Positions 44,301 through 53,497 of a DNA stretch of 64,000 nucleotides are shown piece after piece; positions within the stretch are counted from its first letter, which is position 1, and each line of letters opens with the position of its first letter. The notes beneath the pieces were generated by a model, which was not told the origin of the DNA, did no database searches, and was given only the letters and a program-made list of their open reading frames with translations. The stretch comes from JBBIRG01 sp964410965 (GTDB taxonomy: Bacteria; CLD3; SB21; JBBIRG01): NCBI GenBank assembly GCA_964410965.1, contig CAYPIY010000002.1, positions 310,001 to 374,000 of the forward strand. The letters are read 5' to 3'. The translations under genes were made by a program, and so were the position numbers.

Positions 44301-47300
44301 AACAAACAACCATTGTTTTGTTAATATTGAAATTGGCATGATATCTGAAGATCAGAATGGAAACGGTACTTTTGATAAAGAAATCAAAGGAACGTCTCTT
44401 ACAAACATTCTTGAAAGTGACACGCAGGATGTAGGTCTTGACGGACTTAGCGATGTTCAAGAAAACGATCTTTTATCATCACTAGGCATAGAGCCCGGGA
44501 GAAAAAGTTTGAATTATTCTGAACAACGCATCGTGGACAGCCTTCAAGCGAAATACCCGTGGGGAAAAATTAATTACTCAAGATCCGGACCCTCCGAAGA
44601 TCCCTTCGGAGATAACTGGAATGAAAACCACGCCCAGCCCAGGGATTACAGCGGCAATCCCATAAGCGCAAATGACCATATCGAAAGTGCCATACGTGAC
44701 AATGATCTGGGAACAGTCAAAGTCAACGGTACGGAAAATAACGGCGGTTATAAAGGACAAAGCATAGACGGCTCTCTTCGTTATCAGGATACTGAGGATA
44801 TTGACGGTGACCGTGTTCCCAGCTTTGTCAACTCCTATTTCAGATATACATTTTCCACGGATACAACCAGTGCAGACACCTCGCTGATTATCGGAAAAGG
44901 AGATTTTGGGTGGAGATTATACAGAATACCCGTGTCCCTTCCTGATACAGCTTTAAATCAGGCGACATTGCAAAAAATCAACGGCGTCCGGTTCTGGATT
45001 AATCCGCTTGAGAATTCTGATAAGATTATCGCCCTTCTGATCGCTGATTTCCAGTTTGTCACAAGCGACTGGACCATTTCACAGGATTATCCGAACGGAT
45101 TGATTTTACCGCCCAACGCAAAAGTTCCCGACCCAATAGAAGCATCCCAGATTGTAGAGATTTCTTCGGTCAATACAGAAGAATCGAACCGGTATACACG
45201 TCCACCGGGCGTCAAACAGGAATATACCAGCGGTCAAACCGGCGGCGCAGATAAACGAGCGGTGAAGGAACAATCTCTTTCCCTTAAACTGAATAACCTT
45301 CCGGCCCAGGTATCTGCAATCATTGTAAAAAACATCGTTTCATCTGATTTCAGAAATTACGAAAGCCTGAAAATGTTTATTCACGGAGACAAGACGATCT
45401 ACAACGGTATCGTGTTGCCGAATGAAAATGACACCGCTTCATCCAGCCCTGTTAATGTTTTCTTTCGATTCGGAAATAATAAAAATCACTATTATGAAAT
45501 TGAACAGCCTCTCTTTTCAGGATGGGCGATCGGAAAGAATTCTATCGAAATTGATTTTACCCAGCTGACATCTCTGAAATTCGACGCAACCATACAGGCG
45601 GATTCCAATAATGTACGGACATATTTTGTTGATAATAAAATTATCAGAATTAAAGGGAACCCTTCTTTGGCGGCCATATCTCAGTTATATGTAGGCGCTG
45701 CAAATAACGACCTTTTCAGACCTTATACGGGTGAAATCTGGATGGATGAGCTTCGTTTATCCGGAGCGAATGACAAGCCCGGTCATGCAGCCAAAGCGTC
45801 AATGTCTTTCAACATGGGAGACCTTTTGACATTTAACAGCATGATTCAATACAGGACTTCCGAATTCAGAACCGTTGAACAGCGGTTTGACGCAAATTCG
45901 GGCAACACTCAATCCTGGAATATCGGAGGTAGCTTCAATCTTCACAAATTCTATATTGAAAAATGGGGCATCAGCCTGCCTGTAACAGCCAATCTGAGCC
46001 ATAGCCGATCAAATCCCAAATACGTACCTAATAACGATATTCTTGTTTCCACTGCAAAATCAAGAAACAAACAGAATCTGTCGGCATTGCACTCAGATTA
46101 CAACCGCACGCAAGACAGTGTTTCCTATTACCAGTCATTAAATGATACAGCCTCTGTCAGAAGACTTTCAACGATTATAGCCAAGCTTGACAGCCAGATT
46201 ATCTATGAGGAATCATTTGAAGCCCGGATGCAGACGGTAACAACTTCTTTCGGCTATGGTGTTTCTTTTTCAAAGAGTAAATCAGAGGATAATTTCTGGC
46301 TTCTGCGGTATACTATTGACAATGTCACATCTTCCTTTAACTATTCTTTTTCGGAATCGAAAACACCGCAATATGTCAGCAACAGAAATTTCAACTGGTC
46401 TTCCACCACGGCTTATAATCTGCCTGTAAAAAAAGCTAGTTCTAAACCCTTAGACTGGATGCCTTTCTCAACATTTCCGATAATTGGCCAATTATTTAAA
46501 AATTTGAAAGAAACCGATCTTAATTATTTTCTAATTACAAACACTACGACTGATTTTCAGGTTACAAGCACCAATTCACGGGTTGTGGAAAGATCTGTCT
46601 TTGGATTCCCAGTAAAAAAACCCGATGTAAACACCTTAACGTCAGCCCGCGGTTACGGTTTATCTTTAAGCCCAATACAGTCTCTTACTTCCTCTTTATC
46701 TGTTAGATACCAAAGTGATTTGCGCGGTTTATCCGCATCAGAAATCCTAACCGGAGTGGCTAAGGGACTGAACCCTTTCGACGGTTTTGATGACTTCGTC
46801 ACAAAAAGCGCGATTGATACCGTAAAAAGAGGAGAAGACCCAGAAAGAGATTCGCTGATATTCAACCGTGATTTTTCGGTAAGCAACACTTTCACTCTTA
46901 GTTACAACCCTCAATTATTTAGTTTTATAAGTAATAATTTTTCATATAACTCAACGCATTCTTCAAACAGGGCCCGTTCCCCGGCCACTTTTTTTAATCA
47001 AAACTCACAATTGAGCCGGAGAGCCCAATTAGACGCGAATCTGCAACTAAAATCGTTTATTAACGCTCTCAAAGAACCGTTTTCAAAGCAGGGATCTTCA
47101 GCCGGAACAGGTAAATCACAGTCTGGCGGAAGCCGAAGGGAACGAGCTAAAAGCAGTGTTGAAAAATCAGAAAAAGAAAAAGCGGATACTTCCGATGTTA
47201 ACAAAACACAGGGGGGAGGGGGACGTTCTTTTTCAAAAATTAGCGAAAAAATAGGCTCTTGGGGTGAAAGAATACTTCAAATGATCAATGATCCCAGGTT

Positions 47301-48342
47301 TTCAATTTCATTTGACAACTCAATTTCAATGACCGGCCTTGATAAAAAACCAAATACGGCATATTCATGGCTTGGTTATACCACATCAAAAAACAGTGGT
47401 TTTTTTGATAATTTATTCAATTTTGATCTGGATCCGGTAAATGAGTTCATAGTTCCTGATACTAGCAAATCCAGAGGCTTATTTCAATACAATCCAAGAA
47501 AAGCAATAGCATATAATATGAACTACGGTTTTAATTTCAATTTCTTTACTGTAGATATCCGTTATGAGTATTCAGAAGCAAGAATGATATCCAATAACAT
47601 TGAAACTCGGACAATAACCGAATCTGTCTTATTTCCCATGCTCAAAGATGTTCCTTTTCCGTTTTTTGATATGACCTTCAGAGCGCAGAATCTTGGTCGT
47701 CATAATATTTTTAAATTTATGAATACTATCACCTCAAATTTCGGAATTGGACTTACTTACAGTAAAAAAGCAATAAAAAATATAAACGAATATAACCCTA
47801 ATGTTGCATCAATAGATTCTTTTTACAGCCAAGGAAAACCCTTTCAAATTTCCTCTATAACAGATCAGGAAATTTTCCCTCAAATATCTATTGACATTAC
47901 ATGGAAAGGAAATATTTCTCAATCCATTACTTTCAGCAATTCTACTTCGCGGTCGTTTCAGCCGACAAGTACTCAAAACTCTAATACTAAAACACTAACA
48001 TCAAATATCAGTTATTCCAAACGGGGCGGATTTAAACTTCCTCTTCCATTTCTCGGAAACAAAAAAATTAATAATGAAGTCCGGATCGGAACAACATTTA
48101 ATCTGAGCAAACGAAAAAGCTTTTCAACTTCGTTTACCGGATCCGGCGAATCTAAAAGTAAAACAAAAAATATTATTTCCGATGACACTTCCTGGTCGGT
48201 TGAGCCTCGTGTTGATTATTCCTTCACCAGCCGTCTTACAGGGGGTTTATTTTTTAAATATGAACATATTGAGACTCATCAGGCCGGAAAAATATCAAGA
48301 TTTGCGGGAGGTTTTACAGCAAATATTACAATCGGAAGTTAA
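41320..48342 (+). CDS. sprA: SprA, outer-membrane translocon of the type IX secretion system
   Basis: This 2,340-residue protein belongs to the SprA/Sov family, which forms the giant outer-membrane barrel through which type IX substrates leave the cell. A signal peptide (LRLLLYVFASVIIVNSVSA, cleavage near VSA-QN) is present. Repeated beta-strand stretches run throughout. SprA-type segments such as ENGVDYNIDQKLGIISLSTRL, RLEAGNIDLSLPGTEF, YVDDFEAIKRTFPLG and MWVLGSKPIEKS can be recognised, and the C-terminus ends in barrel-like strands. A low-complexity basic Gly/Ser/Lys linker lies near residues 1920-1985. Translation starts at GTG, with AGGTG upstream. Other type IX genes are not in the window. 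Confidence 0.93.
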   Translation: MDFFVNRQILRLLLYVFASVIIVNSVSAQNSDTASFSDSINVSVADSGLSGKDAALNESSGIITQNDTLVSAGTIQETASFLENMFDMITGSISPGSAFHNKSNLDIQNDIGLLPINQDTSAVSSFSLYPFQFHCMISADPNRNYFLIKGSMIDYSQTHTLISGYKVDVRVDSMGAFYVFEDYYGENTAKRKNPLRQKTVISRKEYLHYNFENQIRNTFTKTIVTALATKEAEGQTGPLRLFSTSVTTNETFQKIFGGDEVAVDARGSINLNMSVTKEASSNQNASTGKNSQIIPKFEQKQQFNLRATIGKKVEILIDQDSEREFEFENNIRIIYTGFDDEVLQRLEAGNIDLSLPGTEFVTAGGQNKGLFGVKALMRFGDLNVTTIASLQRGEKTKLSFKGGAGQGNETKIKEFQYARAKYFFLDTIYRIQFENYNNRIHTYNSSDEIINWKIYKYSASTQSDPRVRPAKASFDDNSNPERGDFLELENGVDYNIDQKLGIISLSTRLADAGEMLAVWYQTKDRIHGNVSPGLDTLQLKLIWGPNPNPNDPMWNYELKNIYDLGIRGLTDDDRKTIKIQYNVNGSSPLTSIPDKNEAGVGILSLLHVDETSDQGGAIDDIVDLGGGFNYGLDLEQGLIVFPRLRPFDPADNVLNGFSEERYPNGFNNGTVSESVRFPNIYDQERTNLNEQNFASNSRFEIVYRSSKRSAHIQLGFNVLEGSEEVKVNGRTLTKDVDYIIDYFSGTIDLLSQEALMPTSDLEIDYEQAQLFQVDKKAIFGARAEYNLAEWGFGQNSFIGTTALFQSQSTINKRVQIGEEPFRNFVWDVNTSLDFDVKIFTKAINYLPLVNSSASSKINFRAEYATILPNPNTSNGLMKQDERGVAYVDDFEAIKRTFPLGTSRKMWVLGSKPIEKSLDERGRTIWFQRQEPRKYITNIATQAGDQITVLGMAFQPKLVSGDYRNSWGGIMRGLNISASKELSESRFIELWINTKTNNHCFVNIEIGMISEDQNGNGTFDKEIKGTSLTNILESDTQDVGLDGLSDVQENDLLSSLGIEPGRKSLNYSEQRIVDSLQAKYPWGKINYSRSGPSEDPFGDNWNENHAQPRDYSGNPISANDHIESAIRDNDLGTVKVNGTENNGGYKGQSIDGSLRYQDTEDIDGDRVPSFVNSYFRYTFSTDTTSADTSLIIGKGDFGWRLYRIPVSLPDTALNQATLQKINGVRFWINPLENSDKIIALLIADFQFVTSDWTISQDYPNGLILPPNAKVPDPIEASQIVEISSVNTEESNRYTRPPGVKQEYTSGQTGGADKRAVKEQSLSLKLNNLPAQVSAIIVKNIVSSDFRNYESLKMFIHGDKTIYNGIVLPNENDTASSSPVNVFFRFGNNKNHYYEIEQPLFSGWAIGKNSIEIDFTQLTSLKFDATIQADSNNVRTYFVDNKIIRIKGNPSLAAISQLYVGAANNDLFRPYTGEIWMDELRLSGANDKPGHAAKASMSFNMGDLLTFNSMIQYRTSEFRTVEQRFDANSGNTQSWNIGGSFNLHKFYIEKWGISLPVTANLSHSRSNPKYVPNNDILVSTAKSRNKQNLSALHSDYNRTQDSVSYYQSLNDTASVRRLSTIIAKLDSQIIYEESFEARMQTVTTSFGYGVSFSKSKSEDNFWLLRYTIDNVTSSFNYSFSESKTPQYVSNRNFNWSSTTAYNLPVKKASSKPLDWMPFSTFPIIGQLFKNLKETDLNYFLITNTTTDFQVTSTNSRVVERSVFGFPVKKPDVNTLTSARGYGLSLSPIQSLTSSLSVRYQSDLRGLSASEILTGVAKGLNPFDGFDDFVTKSAIDTVKRGEDPERDSLIFNRDFSVSNTFTLSYNPQLFSFISNNFSYNSTHSSNRARSPATFFNQNSQLSRRAQLDANLQLKSFINALKEPFSKQGSSAGTGKSQSGGSRRERAKSSVEKSEKEKADTSDVNKTQGGGGRSFSKISEKIGSWGERILQMINDPRFSISFDNSISMTGLDKKPNTAYSWLGYTTSKNSGFFDNLFNFDLDPVNEFIVPDTSKSRGLFQYNPRKAIAYNMNYGFNFNFFTVDIRYEYSEARMISNNIETRTITESVLFPMLKDVPFPFFDMTFRAQNLGRHNIFKFMNTITSNFGIGLTYSKKAIKNINEYNPNVASIDSFYSQGKPFQISSITDQEIFPQISIDITWKGNISQSITFSNSTSRSFQPTSTQNSNTKTLTSNISYSKRGGFKLPLPFLGNKKINNEVRIGTTFNLSKRKSFSTSFTGSGESKSKTKNIISDDTSWSVEPRVDYSFTSRLTGGLFFKYEHIETHQAGKISRFAGGFTANITIGS

Positions 48343-48661
48343 TTATATTTGTTAACATTTGTGGTTAATAATTTGTTAAATAACATTATGCTTTGTTAAA
48401 AAGATTTTTTATATTATATTGTTTATGGATATGATTGTTTTTATAAATATTTTTTAAAGTTATTATTAAGTGTGTTAACATTACTTTTTTTTATATGTTA
48501 TATATTATCAATATATTATTTAACTATTAACATTTTTTTTATTCCTATGATTACTACTACTATTTATATATATAATATAAATCATAATAAATCTTCTCAA
48601 AACAGTTAACAAAATATTATTATAAGAAATTGAAATAAAAAATCACTATTAGAAAAAGTCT
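48343..48661. other. Extremely AT-rich spacer with repeated TTTGTTAA motifs
   Basis: These 319 bases hold no gene. G and C are rare throughout. TTTGTTAA occurs at 48348, 48372, 48392 and, inverted, at 48606-48613; TGTGTTAACA is at 48471-48480 and more GTTAA/TTAAC copies are scattered between. One TGTGGTTAA (48360-48368) is one base from a DnaA box. It could be a promoter-rich leader, a nucleoid-protein target or a duplex-unwinding region. Nothing more definite can be seen. Confidence 0.6.
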
Positions 48662-49471
48662 ATGAAAAAATTATCATTAGAGAAAAAAACAAAAATAAAC
48701 AAAACAAAAACAAAAAAATTAATTAAAAAAGGAAAAATAACCAAAAGAAAAAAAATAGTAAAAAATAATAAAACACATAATAAGGCAAAAGAAACAAAAA
48801 CAACACCTAAAAAACCAATGAAAGAAATTCAGCAAAATCAGAAAAGTAAAATTACTGATATTAAAATAGTAGAGGAAACAAAAAATAAGAATAAATCTGA
48901 AATCATACTCTCAGCCCAAGATGTACAGTTGAGAAACAATATGAATGTTAATCTAACCACGTCCTATTTTACTATATTGTTTGTTTGTACAGGAAATATG
49001 TGCCGCAGTCCTATTGCAGAAGGGATAATGAAAAAGAAAATTGAAGAAGAGTTCACCGGAAGTGAAAAAGATTTTATTGTTATCCATTCCTGCGGAATAT
49101 ATGCTTATGAAGGAAATAAGCCATCGGAAAACGCAGTTAAAATATCAAAACAGAATAATACGGATATAAGCCAAGTTCGTTCAAAATCTATTACAAAGCT
49201 TTTGGTCGAGGAATCGGATGTCATTTTAGTGATGTCTGTAGAGCACCTGAACTTCATACATGACAATTTTTTCAGTGCAAAGAACAAGACTCATCTTCTC
49301 AAATTGTTCGGAGAGAACCGTTTGCCACAGATGTCCGACTCTATACCGGATCCAATGGGTTTTACGATCGAATATTATGCAAAAACATATTTGGAAATAA
49401 AAAAAGCAATAGAAAAAATTTTCCCTGATATACGCGAAATGATCACAAAAAAAATTCAAAATAAACAGTGA
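48662..49471 (+). CDS. Low-molecular-weight protein tyrosine phosphatase family with Lys-rich N-terminal tail
   Basis: The C-terminal ~160 residues are a low-molecular-weight phosphatase/arsenate-reductase-like domain. The P-loop is VCTGNMCRSP (Cys109, Arg115) and the general-acid Asp lies in SIPDPMG. The first ~85 residues are almost only Lys, Thr, Asn, Ile and Glu. They are probably disordered and strongly basic, and are not part of the family. A start at an internal ATG (48941, before NVNLTTSYF) would give a normal-sized enzyme. Neither ATG has a Shine-Dalgarno sequence, so the true start is uncertain. The DUF3108 gene overlaps the stop by GTGA. The target may be phosphotyrosine or a sugar phosphate. 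Confidence 0.85.
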   Translation: MKKLSLEKKTKINKTKTKKLIKKGKITKRKKIVKNNKTHNKAKETKTTPKKPMKEIQQNQKSKITDIKIVEETKNKNKSEIILSAQDVQLRNNMNVNLTTSYFTILFVCTGNMCRSPIAEGIMKKKIEEEFTGSEKDFIVIHSCGIYAYEGNKPSENAVKISKQNNTDISQVRSKSITKLLVEESDVILVMSVEHLNFIHDNFFSAKNKTHLLKLFGENRLPQMSDSIPDPMGFTIEYYAKTYLEIKKAIEKIFPDIREMITKKIQNKQ

Positions 49472-50220
49472 GAATAATTGTCTTTCTATTGTTCCATTTC
49501 ATCGTATTGCAGGAAATCTATTCTCAGGAAAAAGGCATCCGGACAATCAGCCACCGGGCGTTCAAACACGGAGAAAGTCTGACCTTTTCAATCGGCTGGG
49601 AATTCATAAGCGCCGGAACTGCCGTTTTGTCTGTGGATGACCAACAAATCATAAAAAACCGGCCATGTTATAAATTCAGCGCTATAACTTCATCGAATAC
49701 CTTTTTTTCAACATTATATAAGGTAAGAGACACACTGCATAGTTACGTTGATGCCGAAGGTTTGTATCCCGTGCGTTACAGTAAAGCGGCTCATGAAGGA
49801 GATTATAAGCGACACTTCACAGTTGATTTTGATCATGTATTGCTTAAGGCAAATATTTCTGATGCAGATTCAGGAAAAACAACGATTACTATTCCGCAGT
49901 TTGTGCAGGATATCATTTCATGTTTTTATTACATGCGTACTCAGGAAGTAAAAATCGGCCACAAATATACTGTTTCTGTGTTTGATAATGGAAAAGTCAA
50001 AGACGTCCCGATCGAAGTTGTCAGCAAAGAAAGCATCGAAGTCGAAGCCGGAAATTTTGATTGTATCATGGTAAAGACGCCTATCGGACCTTTTAAAAAT
50101 AAATCGGATTTGTTTATCTGGCTCACAGACGACCAAAGAAAAATGCCTGTATTGATGAAAAGCAAAATCGCGATAGGCTCTGTTCGTGCCGAATTAGAAA
50201 AATATTCCGGCACCTATTAA
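49468..50220 (+). CDS. DUF3108 family exported protein
   Basis: This 250-residue protein has a signal peptide (IIVFLLFHFIVLQEIYSQ) and a DUF3108 domain that begins FKHGESLTFSIGWEFISAGTAVL. Typical features continue with YKVRDTLHSYVDAEGLYPVRYSKAAHEGDY and the late WLTDDQRKMPVLMKSKIAIGSVRAELEKY. These are periplasmic or outer-membrane-facing beta proteins of unknown function. The GTG start overlaps the phosphatase stop, so the pair is translationally coupled. A lipid- or polymer-binding role is only a guess. Confidence 0.9.
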   Translation: MRIIVFLLFHFIVLQEIYSQEKGIRTISHRAFKHGESLTFSIGWEFISAGTAVLSVDDQQIIKNRPCYKFSAITSSNTFFSTLYKVRDTLHSYVDAEGLYPVRYSKAAHEGDYKRHFTVDFDHVLLKANISDADSGKTTITIPQFVQDIISCFYYMRTQEVKIGHKYTVSVFDNGKVKDVPIEVVSKESIEVEAGNFDCIMVKTPIGPFKNKSDLFIWLTDDQRKMPVLMKSKIAIGSVRAELEKYSGTY

Positions 50221-50294
50221 TATCCATTTCAATTTTCTTTGATAACCAGTATATTCAGATATACATTCAACCGTCATTGTATAGGAGGTAGAAT

Positions 50295-51776
50295 ATGAAA
50301 GTAGCCATTGCCGCCAGCGAGGTTGCCCCTTTTGCCAAGAGCGGAGGGCTGGCCGACGTGATTGGCTCATTGCCGAAAGCGCTTTTAAAACTTGGTTGTG
50401 AGGTAAAAGTTTTTTTACCAAAATACTCGTCCATTGACGATGAAAAATATAATCTTCATTATGTTTCCTTAGTCGGCGAAATGCATATCCGTATCGGTGG
50501 ACAGGTAAGGATTGTTCACGTTTTAGAAACAAAACTCCCCGGGTCGAAAGTTGAAGTATATATGATCGATTGCCCGCATTATTTTTACCGGCCGTACATG
50601 TACACCAATGATCCGGACGAGCACGAGAGATTCATGTTGTTCAGTAAGGCTGTCATTGAAACGCTTCAAAGGCTACAATGGACTCCGGATGTGATTCACT
50701 GCAATGACTGGCAAACAGGACTTATTCCCGCGATGATTAAAGATAATTACAGCTGGGATACGATGTTTCATCAGACGGCTACGATTATGTCCATTCACAA
50801 TTTGGCTTACCAGGGAAGATTCTCTCCTGATATAAGGTTCACAGCGGAAAGCCGCGGAGACTGGTATTATCCGGGAGGCCCGTATGAGTTTTTTGATTCA
50901 TTCTGCTTTTTAAAGGCCGGCATTTCTTTTTCTGAATTAATCAGCACGGTCAGCGAAACTTATGCGAGAGAAATTCAAACACCGGAATACGGAGAGGGGA
51001 TGCATGTCCTCTTAAATGAACACGCATCAAATATAACCGGCATATTAAACGGCATTGACGATGATGTCTGGAACCCAAAAACAGATAAGCATATTTTTGC
51101 TAATTATACCGCGGAAACACTAGAAAAAAAGGAAATAAATAAATTCAATCTTATTAAACAAACAAATATAAAATATGTTCAGGGAAAACCGCTGATCGGC
51201 ATAATATCCAGAATGGTCGACCAAAAGGGATTTGATCTGATGACGGAAGTATTTAATCAGCTGGTTGAGCTTGACGCTCAATGGATTATTCTGGGAAGTG
51301 GTGAAGACAGATACGAACAAATGGCGGCGTCAATGGAACGCGCTGCACCTGACAGAATATGGACATACATAGGATTTAGCAATGAATTGGCTCACCAGAT
51401 AGAAGCAGGATCGGATATTTTTCTTATGCCCTCGCGTTTTGAGCCCTGTGGATTAAATCAAATGTACAGTTTAAAATACGGAACCTTGCCGATTGTAAGG
51501 AAAACCGGAGGATTAGCGGACACGGTTAAGGATTGGGACGAATACAAATGGGATCATAACAGTGAAGAGGGTAACGGGTTTGTATTTAAGGATTCAACCG
51601 GGCAAAGCATGCTCTCTACTATCTGGCGCTGCGTCCACGCCTATTACAATTATCCTGACGTATGGAAAAAAATTCAGGAAAACGGGATGAGCCGTGATTT
51701 TTCCTGGAAAGCCTCAGCTAAAAAATATATCGAACTTTACCAAAGGGCGATAAACAAAAGAAGAGGCATTCACTAA
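50295..51776 (+). CDS. glgA: Glycogen synthase (ADP-glucose type)
   Basis: This GT5 glycosyltransferase extends alpha-1,4-glucan from ADP-glucose. The 493 residues begin KVAIAASEVAPFAKSGGLADVIGSLPKAL with the ADP-glucose-binding KSGGLAD. MSIHNLAYQGRF, the SRMVDQKGFDL region, and SRFEPCGLNQMYSLKYGTLPIVRKTGGLADTV are conserved. A strong AGGAGG site precedes the ATG. The other glycogen genes are not in the window. Confidence 0.96.
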   Translation: MKVAIAASEVAPFAKSGGLADVIGSLPKALLKLGCEVKVFLPKYSSIDDEKYNLHYVSLVGEMHIRIGGQVRIVHVLETKLPGSKVEVYMIDCPHYFYRPYMYTNDPDEHERFMLFSKAVIETLQRLQWTPDVIHCNDWQTGLIPAMIKDNYSWDTMFHQTATIMSIHNLAYQGRFSPDIRFTAESRGDWYYPGGPYEFFDSFCFLKAGISFSELISTVSETYAREIQTPEYGEGMHVLLNEHASNITGILNGIDDDVWNPKTDKHIFANYTAETLEKKEINKFNLIKQTNIKYVQGKPLIGIISRMVDQKGFDLMTEVFNQLVELDAQWIILGSGEDRYEQMAASMERAAPDRIWTYIGFSNELAHQIEAGSDIFLMPSRFEPCGLNQMYSLKYGTLPIVRKTGGLADTVKDWDEYKWDHNSEEGNGFVFKDSTGQSMLSTIWRCVHAYYNYPDVWKKIQENGMSRDFSWKASAKKYIELYQRAINKRRGIH

Positions 51777-51841
51777 CTCAGGGCCAAAAGAATATTTTTT
51801 TTTGATCTGAGAAAGAAAAAAGATCTATCTAAGTGATATAT

Positions 51842-53476
51842 ATGAAATCTGAGTTTATTCCATATGATCAGCTAAATCACATTAATCCTATCATGATTGA
51901 TTATTGCAGGAAAGGATCCGTTTCGGGTTTTTATGAGCGGCATTATACTGATATTATAGACGGCAGGGCCAATTTAAATGTAATATTCAGGAAAATAAAA
52001 CACCGAGCCACTTTAACTGACGTTTTACTTAATACAAATACAAAATACGCAGTTTCAGATAAAACTATTCATAATATTAACTTATTAAAATCCGACAAGA
52101 CTTATGCAGTTGTAACGGGACAACAAATGGGTTTATATTCGGGCCCTCTCTATACAATTTATAAAACAATAGGAGCTATTAAAACCTCAGAATATCTGAA
52201 AGAAATATATCCTGAGTACAATTTTATCCCAATTTTCTGGCTGGAACATGAAGATTCGGACTTCCAGGAAATTAATAATATTGTAATATTAAACAAAAAC
52301 AATCAGAATTATGATGTATTTTATAAGAAAAGTGAAAAAAACGAGCAAAATAGCCCTATTTTTGACGAAATCCTATCAGACGAAATTAATTCTGTAAATG
52401 TTGAAATATTTAATCAGCTTGTTCAAACCGAATTTTCGGAAAATTTATACGAAAAAGTGAAAAATATTTATAAAAGCGGTAATCTTCTGTCTGAATCGTT
52501 CGCCAGTTGGCTTATGCTCCTTTTCAGTAAATTCGGTTTGGTTCTGATCAATCCGTTTGAACCGGATATAAAGAAATTAAGTAAAAATATTTTTGTAAAA
52601 AGTATTGAAAATTCTGAAGAAATACATGAAAAAGTAATAATTCAGTCAAAAAAATTAATTCAGGATGGTTTTTTCAGCCAGGTTGATACAAAACCGTCTT
52701 ATTTATACTATCTGGACAACGGTAGTACAAAAAATAAATTAAATTTAAGAAAATTGAATAAATTCCGAATTAAATCACCTCTTAAATTGGATGAAAAATC
52801 GATCTTTCTTCAAGAAATTGATAAAAATCCCGCAAAATTCATACCGAATGTATTATTAAGGCCGATTATTCAGGATAATATTCTTCCAACCGTCGCTTAT
52901 ATTGCCGGACCGGGTGAAATTGCGTATTTAGCTCAAACGACACCGATATATGAGTTTTTCAATATAATGCAACCATTTATCATACCACGACCCTCTGTAA
53001 CGATTATTGAAAGAAAAATAGCAAATCTGCTAGAAAAATACTCACTGAATGTTACCGGCGTAATGAATCATCAAGATCAGATTAAAAACATTCTTCTCAA
53101 AGAAAGTTTACCGAATAATATACTGGATACACTTGAAAATAGCCGGAATAAAATAAACTATGAAATGATATTATTAAGAGAACCGCTGATTAATTCAGAC
53201 CCTACGCTTTCCGGTATGCTCGATACAACCATAAAAAAAATGAATGATGTCTTTTCTGTTCTTCAAAAAAGAACAGCCGATGCCGAAAAAAGAAAAAACG
53301 GAGAGTTGCTGAATCAGGCGGAAAAAATTATTTCACATGTTTATCCTGAAAACGATTTTCAGGAAAGAAAAATTAATATATTATATTTTCTGAATAAATA
53401 TGATTTTTCATTTATTGATCTTTTATATGAAAATCTGCAAATAAACACAGCCCGGCATCAGGTTTTGTATTTATAA
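51842..53476 (+). CDS. bshC: Bacillithiol biosynthesis cysteine-adding enzyme BshC
   Basis: BshC ligates cysteine to glucosaminyl-malate in the last step of bacillithiol synthesis. The 544 residues carry VVTGQQMGLYSGPLYTIYKTIGAIK and FIPIFWLEHEDSDFQEINN near the nucleotide-binding core. Later come PTVAYIAGPGEIAYLAQTTPIYEFF and a coiled-coil segment (~440-500). I use the ATG at 51842; a GTG three codons earlier is possible and neither has a ribosome-binding site. The gene is notably AT-rich. bshA and bshB are not in the window. Confidence 0.93.
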   Translation: MKSEFIPYDQLNHINPIMIDYCRKGSVSGFYERHYTDIIDGRANLNVIFRKIKHRATLTDVLLNTNTKYAVSDKTIHNINLLKSDKTYAVVTGQQMGLYSGPLYTIYKTIGAIKTSEYLKEIYPEYNFIPIFWLEHEDSDFQEINNIVILNKNNQNYDVFYKKSEKNEQNSPIFDEILSDEINSVNVEIFNQLVQTEFSENLYEKVKNIYKSGNLLSESFASWLMLLFSKFGLVLINPFEPDIKKLSKNIFVKSIENSEEIHEKVIIQSKKLIQDGFFSQVDTKPSYLYYLDNGSTKNKLNLRKLNKFRIKSPLKLDEKSIFLQEIDKNPAKFIPNVLLRPIIQDNILPTVAYIAGPGEIAYLAQTTPIYEFFNIMQPFIIPRPSVTIIERKIANLLEKYSLNVTGVMNHQDQIKNILLKESLPNNILDTLENSRNKINYEMILLREPLINSDPTLSGMLDTTIKKMNDVFSVLQKRTADAEKRKNGELLNQAEKIISHVYPENDFQERKINILYFLNKYDFSFIDLLYENLQINTARHQVLYL

Positions 53477-53497
53477 TTTTAAGAAGTTTTTAATAAA

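Noticed and set aside
48360..48368. TGTGGTTAA as a DnaA box and the AT-rich spacer as oriC
   Set aside because: Only one near match is present, one base off consensus, and no dnaA is nearby; kept only as a possibility in the findings.
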